A stretch of DNA of 64,000 nucleotides, from NCBI RefSeq assembly GCF_040545425.1, contig NZ_JBEPLW010000009.1; one strand, written 5' to 3'. Position numbers and translations under genes: made by a program. The first letter of the stretch is position 1. The number at the start of each line of letters is the position of its first letter. Below the pieces are notes generated by a model. That model made no database searches and was not told the origin of the DNA. It saw nothing but the letters and a program-made list of their open reading frames with translations. Below, in pieces: positions 58,595 to 64,000 of this stretch. The stretch is from Bhargavaea ullalensis. Its GTDB lineage: Bacteria > Bacillota > Bacilli > Bacillales_A > Planococcaceae.

Positions 58595-59485
58595 ATGAAG
58601 CGGGACGCAGACCACTATTCATACAAAGGGACATGGATCGGTCTTGTCCGTCCGGCCACACTGAGCGGCACGATCACACCGGCGGTCGCCGGAACGGTCT
58701 GGGCGGCACAAAAAGGAACCGTCCGGCCCGGTCTGTTCCTGCTGTTCCTGATGGCTTCTCTCCTCGTCCAGATGTCGGCCAATGTGCTGAACGACTACTT
58801 CGACTTCAAGAAGGGCCAGGACACGGACAAGTGGACGAAAGATCCCGTGCCCGGGCACCCGTCATTGAGCAACCTGCCGTATCTGGCGGAGGGGATGCTC
58901 GGGTCAGCCGCGCTGCTCGGAATCCTGATTGCTCTCAAATCCGGCGGCTGGGTGCTCTGGGCGGGGGCCGTCTCCATCCTGGCAGCACTGTTTTACTCTG
59001 CAGGCCGTCGCCCGCTTTCTTCGCTCGGGCTCGGCGAGGCGGTCGCCGCCGTTTTCCTCGGCTTCACCGTGGCACTGCTCGCCTACGGCATTCAAGAAGT
59101 TCCGTTTGGCCCGGGCATCTTTGCCGTTGCATTGCCGTTCGCGTTTCTCATTTCCTCGATGATCTTGACGAACAATATCAGGGACATGGAAAAAGACCGG
59201 CCGTTCCGCTGCACCGTACCGATTCGCATCGGCAGGGGGCGCGCACGTATTTTGCTGATCGGTCTCATAGCGGGTGCCTATGCGTCCGTCGCGGCGTTCG
59301 TGGGGGGAGGACTGTTTCCGGTATCCGCGCTGATCTCCCTGCTTGCGCTTCCTTTCTCGGCAAGGCTCATCCGGCTGCTCCGGAGAAACGCGCCAAGGGA
59401 AGATGAACTGGCAGCGATGCCTGCGTCCGCCCGCCAGCACTGGGTGTTCGGGCTGCTGTTCGCCGCCGGCCTCCTGCTCGGCTGA
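58595..59485 (+). CDS. UbiA family prenyltransferase, MenA-like
   Basis: A 296-residue membrane prenyltransferase with about eight helices. The Asp-rich motif NDYFDFKKGQDTD near residue 66 and the second motif NNIRDMEKD bind Mg-prenyl diphosphate. The N-terminal WIGLVRPATLSGTITP is like 1,4-dihydroxy-2-naphthoate octaprenyltransferase (menaquinone synthesis). It may be a second MenA or another UbiA member; the rest of the men pathway is not here. AGAGGGGATCGCC precedes the ATG. Confidence 0.8.
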   Translation: MKRDADHYSYKGTWIGLVRPATLSGTITPAVAGTVWAAQKGTVRPGLFLLFLMASLLVQMSANVLNDYFDFKKGQDTDKWTKDPVPGHPSLSNLPYLAEGMLGSAALLGILIALKSGGWVLWAGAVSILAALFYSAGRRPLSSLGLGEAVAAVFLGFTVALLAYGIQEVPFGPGIFAVALPFAFLISSMILTNNIRDMEKDRPFRCTVPIRIGRGRARILLIGLIAGAYASVAAFVGGGLFPVSALISLLALPFSARLIRLLRRNAPREDELAAMPASARQHWVFGLLFAAGLLLG

Positions 59486-59590
59486 ACTAACGGCGGTGCG
59501 CCGGTTGCCGGCTGGTGTTTTTTGCTTGAGTACACCGGAAAAGGGGAATACCTAAACCGATCACGTCCAATCGGGAAAGGGGAAGGTATT

Positions 59591-60214
59591 GTGGAAAACG
59601 TAGTCATCAGTTATTTCCGTGTGGAAAGTGAGGCATTCCAGGCGCTGTCCGAACTGAAAAAACTATCGACATTCGAGGATGAGGCGGTTCTCTCCCAGGT
59701 CGGCATCCTGAAAAAGGAACACGGCAATATTTTGCTGAAGGATTCTTTTGACACCGGCAAGGTTTCGGCGGATGACACGCTGATCGGGAGCATCGTCGGG
59801 GGGCTGGCCGGCATCATCGCAGGTCCGCTCGGCGTCCTGCTCGGCGTCGGCATCGGCGGGTCGGTCGGACTTCTTGCGGATGCAAACGACATGAAGCGGG
59901 AGACCGGGCTGTTCTGGTCGATGACTCTCCGGATGAAAGACGGGGACGTGGCGATCGTCTCGGTTGTCCAGGAACAGTCGGAAGCGCCGCTTGACCGGGT
60001 GTTCGGCAAATTCGAAACGGTCGTGGAACGCTATCCGGCCGCAGAAATTCAAGAAGAGATCGAACATGCGCGCGAATTGCAGGACGACCTTGAGAAACAG
60101 GCCCGCGATAAGATGGCCGAGGAGCGGTCTGCCACGCGCGAGAAGAAAGTGGCGGAATACAAAGAGAAGATGCAGGCGGACTTCAACAAGCTGAAAGAAC
60201 GGTTCGGCAGCTGA
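59591..60214 (+). CDS. DUF1269-like protein with glycine-zipper segment
   Basis: A 207-residue protein. The N-terminal half (VVISYFRVESEAFQALSELKKL) has the look of the DUF1269 family. A Gly-rich hydrophobic segment, IGSIVGGLAGIIAGPLGVLL, follows near residue 65 and could insert in the membrane. The C-terminal third is a highly charged coiled coil (EKQARDKMAEERSATREKK). GTG 59591 follows GGGGAAGG. Function unknown. Confidence 0.65.
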   Translation: MENVVISYFRVESEAFQALSELKKLSTFEDEAVLSQVGILKKEHGNILLKDSFDTGKVSADDTLIGSIVGGLAGIIAGPLGVLLGVGIGGSVGLLADANDMKRETGLFWSMTLRMKDGDVAIVSVVQEQSEAPLDRVFGKFETVVERYPAAEIQEEIEHARELQDDLEKQARDKMAEERSATREKKVAEYKEKMQADFNKLKERFGS

Positions 60215-60220
60215 TAAAAG

Positions 60221-60251
60221 AGGTTCCGGGCGGCGGCCCGGAACCTTTTTT
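60221..60251 (+). terminator. Intrinsic terminator
   Basis: AGGTTCCGGG, short loop, CCCGGAACCT, then TTTTT. Confidence 0.88.
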
Positions 60252-60321
60252 GGCCTTGCGGAGGTGTACAATAGGGTGGGTCCCTCAATGGGGTCATCAC
60301 GAATTGGTTGGGAGTTGCATC

Positions 60322-61362
60322 ATGCTGGACTTTATCAAAAAACAGACCGAGTACTTGTATTCCGGCTACTTTGCGGTTGTCATGGCAACAGGGGCACTGT
60401 CGATTTCAGCGCATCTGCTCGGTTTCTCGAGACTTGCTCTGTTCCTGCTCGGCGTCAATGTCATCACGTTCCTGCTGCTCTGGCTGCTGACCGGCGTACG
60501 GATCGCGTTCCATCCGCGACGGGTCGCCGCGGACCTTGGGGACCACGCGGCCGGCCCGGGCTTCTTTACATGGGTTGCCGGGACGGGCGTTTTCGGAAGT
60601 GAGCTCGTCGTCATCACGGGCAGGACGGGCGCCGCCACCTTCCTGTTCTGGCTGGCGCTCGCTTTGTGGATCCTCATCATGTACGGCTTTTTCACCGCGG
60701 CCATTGTGCGCAAAGAAAAGCCGGATCTGTCGTCCGGAATCGGCGGGGCCTGGCTCATCGCTGCGGTGGCCACCCAGTCGCTGGCGATCCTCGCCGTCCT
60801 GCTTGGGCGCGGCAGTGAATCGCCGCGGCTGTGGGTCTTCTCGTCAATCTGCCTGTTCTTCCTCGGCTTCATGCTTTATTTGCTGATCATCATTCCGATT
60901 TTCCACCGGCTCGTGTTCGTGAAACTGGAGCCGAAGAAATTCTCGCCGACCTACTGGATCAGCATGGGTGCCGCCGCCATCACGACACTGGCCGGCTCGC
61001 TGCTCATCACGGACACCGAACACGATGATCTCGTCACCGGCATGCTCCCATTTTTGAAGGGGCTTACCCTGCTCGCATGGGCCACTGCGACTTGGTGGAT
61101 TCCGCTGCTTTTGCTGCTGGCGATCTGGAGATACGGCGTTCGCCGGGATCCCCTGACGTACGACCCGCAATTTTGGGGCATGGCGTTTCCGCTTGCGATG
61201 TACACGGCGGCGACCCATCAGCTCGCCGGCGCGATGGGCATGCCGGAGCTGCGCATGATACCGGCCCTGTTCTTCCCGATCAGCCTCGCCGTCTGGGTGT
61301 TGTTCTTTCTCTGGATGAACCGCCAGCTGTTCCGCATGCTGATCAAAGGAAGGGCAAAGTAA
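60322..61362 (+). CDS. TDT/SLAC1-family membrane transporter
   Basis: A 346-residue protein with ten predicted helices of the tellurite-resistance/dicarboxylate transporter (TehA, SLAC1, malate permease) family. YSGYFAVVMATGALSISAHL at the start and the evenly spaced helices support it. It could carry C4-dicarboxylates, sulfite or anions. GGGAG lies before ATG 60322; the longer upstream frame begins within the preceding terminator. Confidence 0.75.
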   Translation: MLDFIKKQTEYLYSGYFAVVMATGALSISAHLLGFSRLALFLLGVNVITFLLLWLLTGVRIAFHPRRVAADLGDHAAGPGFFTWVAGTGVFGSELVVITGRTGAATFLFWLALALWILIMYGFFTAAIVRKEKPDLSSGIGGAWLIAAVATQSLAILAVLLGRGSESPRLWVFSSICLFFLGFMLYLLIIIPIFHRLVFVKLEPKKFSPTYWISMGAAAITTLAGSLLITDTEHDDLVTGMLPFLKGLTLLAWATATWWIPLLLLLAIWRYGVRRDPLTYDPQFWGMAFPLAMYTAATHQLAGAMGMPELRMIPALFFPISLAVWVLFFLWMNRQLFRMLIKGRAK

Positions 61363-61402
61363 AATCCCGGCCGGATGATCCGGACGGGACTTGGCAAGAT
61401 TG

Positions 61403-61897
61403 TCATTTGTTTTTCTCCCAGATCGAAGCGTTGAGGGCCAATGCATAGATCACCCAGGCAACATACGGAATCATGAGGGCGCCGGCTGTCCGGTCTTCCC
61501 TCCTGAATTCTGCCATTGACAGAATGATGGCGCCGAGCAGTGCCGTCATTTCTGCAAGCGCAGTCCCGCGCAGTCCCCATTTGAAGAACAGGAACGACCA
61601 GAGGAAGTTCAGCCCGAGCTGGACGTCATAAGAGGCGAACGAGCCCGAGCGGCCTTCATTTGTCCGCGCCTGGCCTGCCCGGTATCTTGCGACGCCCATC
61701 ACGGCGTACAAAGAAGTCCAGGCAATCGGGAAGGTTGCCTGCGGAGGAGCAAAGCCTGGCTTCTTCAGTTTTTTGAACTGCTCCTTGGAACTTTTGCTCG
61801 TCAGCATCCCGACGATCGATCCGCCGATGACCGGGACGGCCACCGACAGCGCGAGCTTTTTCATGTCCAGCTTTCCGTCCACTTTCAAGATCTCCAT
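61403..61897 (-). CDS. tspO: TspO/MBR family protein
   Basis: A 164-residue member of the tryptophan-rich sensory protein family with five predicted helices. KPGFAPPQATFPIAWTSLYAVMG and the C-terminal-half LGLNFLWSFLFFKWGLRG are family motifs, though it has fewer Trp than usual. The GAGGAGATAAG site precedes the ATG. It binds porphyrins in relatives and is linked with stress. Divergent from the RsbR-type gene. Confidence 0.85.
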   Translation of the reverse strand: MEILKVDGKLDMKKLALSVAVPVIGGSIVGMLTSKSSKEQFKKLKKPGFAPPQATFPIAWTSLYAVMGVARYRAGQARTNEGRSGSFASYDVQLGLNFLWSFLFFKWGLRGTALAEMTALLGAIILSMAEFRREDRTAGALMIPYVAWVIYALALNASIWEKNK

Positions 61898-62065
61898 CTT
61901 ATCTCCTCATTCCATTCTTTTCTGTGCATCTTCCCTTCTTAGATGGGAATAAACGGTGAGAATCTTTCTAATCGGCTTTTGCGGTGGTAGACTTAGAGGA
62001 ATGAGAACACTTTTAATGGGGCCGGTGCTACAACGCACGCCGGCGTGAAAGGATGCGGTTGGCCA

Positions 62066-62914
62066 ATGACAGAGATCAATCGGGCGTTGTTTGATTTTTT
62101 GGAGGAACACGCGGAGAAAATCACGGATGAGTGGATGAATCGCCGTGACGAACAGCAGGGCTCAATCTATGCGCCTGGTGCGGACGGCTTTATGAAGCAG
62201 GCGCTCCGCGAGCAAAACCGGCTGACGAACCTGGCGCTCGCCACGTGCCTGGTCGGGGACACCGACGAATTTGAAAAGCGGAAAAACGAATGGGCGGAAC
62301 TCGTGGCCGCCAGCCGTGTCCGGACCGGGACGCCGATCCACGAAGTATTGCGTGCACTCGGGTCGGCCCGTTTTGTCTTCTGGACATTCGTTGAGCGCTT
62401 CATCCAGGAAAATAACGCCGAAGTGGCCCGGGAAGACTTGCTGCGATGGAGCGAGGAACTGAACAGCTCATTTGATGAACTGGTGCTCTCGTTTTGCAGG
62501 GAGTATCATGCTTTGATGGAAGAACGGCTGCGGGCCCAGCAAAGCCTGATCGATGAACTCGGCAGCCCGGTGATCCAGATCGACTGCGAGCGGGGCATCC
62601 TTCCGCTTGTCGGCGACATTGATACAAACCGCGCACAGATCATCAAAATCCAGGTGCCTCAAAGATGTTCGGATGAAGGGATTGTCCAGTTGTTCATCGA
62701 CCTGTCCGGCGTGACGATCATTGACACGATGGTCGCCCATCAGCTTTATGAACTCACTCAAATCCTCGAACTGCTGGGAGTCAAAGCCACAATCACCGGC
62801 ATCCGCCCGGAAATTGCACAAACCTCAGTCCACCTGGGCCTCAATTTCTCCGGTCTTGCCACATTCAGCTCTCTCCAGCAAGCCCTCCAAAGCAGCCCGG
62901 TGCCCTGGGCCTGA
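62066..62914 (+). CDS. RsbR-type stressosome protein
   Basis: A 283-residue RsbR paralogue. Residues ~1-150 form the helical non-heme globin-like sensor domain. Residues ~165-283 form a STAS domain: SPVIQIDCERGILPLVGDID, the phosphorylatable Thr/Ser region LFIDLSGVTIIDTMVAHQ and ATITGIRPEIAQTSVHLG. It would sit in the stressosome with RsbS and pass stress signals to RsbT; the LOV-STAS protein encoded at 53 kb belongs to the same complex type. ATG 62066 was chosen; GTG 62045 is the alternative. Confidence 0.85.
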   Translation: MTEINRALFDFLEEHAEKITDEWMNRRDEQQGSIYAPGADGFMKQALREQNRLTNLALATCLVGDTDEFEKRKNEWAELVAASRVRTGTPIHEVLRALGSARFVFWTFVERFIQENNAEVAREDLLRWSEELNSSFDELVLSFCREYHALMEERLRAQQSLIDELGSPVIQIDCERGILPLVGDIDTNRAQIIKIQVPQRCSDEGIVQLFIDLSGVTIIDTMVAHQLYELTQILELLGVKATITGIRPEIAQTSVHLGLNFSGLATFSSLQQALQSSPVPWA

Positions 62915-62927
62915 CGATGCAATCAAC

Positions 62928-62954
62928 AAAAAAGCCGCCAAGTGCGGCTTTTTT
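62928..62954. terminator. Bidirectional intrinsic terminator
   Basis: AAAAAAGCCGC, loop CAAGT, GCGGCTTTTTT. Confidence 0.88.
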
Positions 62955-62961
62955 GTTCAGA

Positions 62962-62999
62962 CTGTAGACAAAGTGAGCCTAATGCTCCTTTGGCTACAG
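62962..62999. repeat. Imperfect palindrome near the IS1182-like element
   Basis: CTGTAGACAAAG, 14 bp, CTTTGGCTACAG: 11 of 12 arm positions pair. It may mark the left end of the IS or be an independent hairpin; the right end is outside the window. Confidence 0.45.
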
Positions 63000-63024
63000 T
63001 TTTTCTTTTTCCTGAACATCCTTC

Positions 63025-63144
63025 GGATTTCCGCTGCGGGCCCTCGCTTACCGCGGGCGTTGCCTTAGCCTCCTCGAGCTGCGCTCTGCGGGGTCTTCGG
63101 CTAACGCTTTTCCCGCAGGTGTCTCGGGCCCTCCGCTTCAATCC
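63025..63144 (-). repeat. Dispersed ~120-bp Bacillales repeat, copy 3 (inverted)
   Basis: Read on the minus strand it contains GAGACACCTGCGGGAAAAGC, GAAGACCCCGCAG, CGAGGAGGCTAAGGCAACGC and GCAGCGGAAATCC, matching the copies that flank pcrA. It lies between the RsbR-type gene and the transposase. Confidence 0.8.
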
Positions 63145-63211
63145 ACCTTAAGCGTGTTGAGACAAGCGGTTTCTGTATATATAATCAAAATAACAGACTA
63201 TTAAACGGGTG

Positions 63212-64000
63212 ATGAACATGCTGTCAAAATCGAATGGAACCAATCGTGATCAATTGGAGATGATCTCGCTGGATGAAATGGTCCCGGAGGACCATCTGGT
63301 GAGAAAACTGGAGAAGGCGGTCGATTTCTCCTTCATTTACGAGCTCGTGGAAGATCTTTATTCCGACCGTGGCCGTCCGGGCATTGATCCTGTCGTGCTG
63401 ATTAAGCTTCCATTTCTTCAGTACACGTTTGGCATCCGTTCGATGCGGCGAACCATAGAAGAGGTCAATACCAACTTGGCTTACCGATGGTTTCTCGGCT
63501 TTGGCTTTCATGACAAGGTCCCCCATTTCTCGACCTTTGGAAAAAACTACGAACGCCGTTTCAAAGACACCGATCTTTTTGAACAGATCTTCTACCACAT
63601 CTTGAAACAGGTGGCGGATAAGGGGCTTCTTCGGGCAGAGCATATCTTTATCGACTCCACTCACGTTAAGGCCAGCGCAAACAAGCACAAGTTCACCAAA
63701 AAGGTGGTCCGCAAGGAAACACGGGCTTACCAGTCCCTGCTTGAAGAGGAAATCAACGCGGACCGTGTAGAAAACGGGAAGAAGCCCTTTCCTGAGGATA
63801 GATGGGATCGAGAAGAGGAAAAAGAAATCAAAGAAAGCACGACTGACCCGGAAAGCGGCTACTATGTGAAAGACGAGAGGGAGAAAAAGTTCGCCTATTC
63901 CTGCCATACTGCTACTGACCGGAATGGTTTCTTTCTCGCTTCCATCGTGACACCGGGAAATGTTCACGACAGCCATTTGTTCGAACCGTTGCTGAGAATC
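63212..64000 (+). mobile_element. IS1182-family transposase, 5' part (runs off the window)
   Basis: An open frame from ATG 63212 (or 63218) to the window end gives at least 263 codons: LDEMVPEDHLVRKLEKAVDF, GRPGIDPVVLIKLPFLQY, SMRRTIEEVNTNLAYRWFLG and HIFIDSTHVKASANKHKF, the last carrying the first DDE Asp. This is the IS1182 (DDE, Transposase InsH-like) pattern. The frame is intact as far as it goes. Inverted repeat ends and target duplication cannot be fixed because the right end is missing. Confidence 0.88.

Overview
The window is GC-rich chromosomal DNA from a low-copy-repeat Firmicute, most likely a high-GC member of the Bacillales (Planococcaceae/Caryophanaceae type, for example near Bhargavaea). 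The evidence is the gene order yerA-yerB-yerC-...-pcrB-pcrA-ligA-camS-gatCAB-...-dgkB-...-rlmCD, which is the Bacillus subtilis yer/yef backbone, together with AGGAGG-type ribosome binding sites, Bacillus-type lipoproteins, a T-box leader and a LOV-STAS photoreceptor. No rRNA, tRNA, CRISPR array or prophage was seen.

Layout. 0-3.3 kb: an ABC exporter (FtsX-type permease plus LolD-type ATPase); the front half of the permease is much more AT-rich than the rest. 3.7-20.9 kb: the conserved backbone (yerA, yerB, yerC, a DUF3885 protein, arylamine acetyltransferase, D-serine ammonia-lyase, pcrB, pcrA, ligA, camS, gatCAB). Two copies of a dispersed ~120-bp repeat flank pcrA. 21.5-31.6 kb: redox and respiration genes: a Cu/Zn superoxide dismutase lipoprotein, a thioredoxin-like protein, diacylglycerol kinase, two tandem TsdA-like di-heme cytochromes c, a Nudix hydrolase, and a cytochrome bd operon including the 41-codon cydS. 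An AT-rich patch with two paralogous lipoproteins and a 49-codon membrane peptide follows. 31.8-41 kb: rlmCD, pyruvate oxidase, a dihydrouridine synthase, a serine hydrolase and several small unknowns. 41-48 kb: metal and oxidative-stress genes: mntH with a clear promoter and MntR-type operator, a nitroreductase broken by one in-frame stop, a cupin, an HTH regulator fused to a desulfoferrodoxin-like domain, a large catalase and a YtaF/MntP-family protein. 48-57.8 kb: a divergent TetR / BCCT transporter / CocE-type hydrolase unit, an FMN reductase behind an MhqR-type operator, the LOV-STAS photoreceptor, a HAD hydrolase, and a T-box-controlled serine biosynthesis operon (class V aminotransferase plus SerA). 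58-64 kb: a UbiA-family prenyltransferase, a TDT-family transporter, TspO, an RsbR-type stressosome protein, a third dispersed repeat and the start of an IS1182-type transposase cut by the window end.

The main unexplained structure is a set of eight intergenic tandem arrays with an exact 21-bp period. The sequence differs from array to array, but the period is the same, and 21 bp is two turns of B-DNA. Most arrays begin within about 100 bp downstream of a gene end, usually just past an intrinsic terminator. One array has a 92-bp higher-order unit. I know of no named element class that matches.
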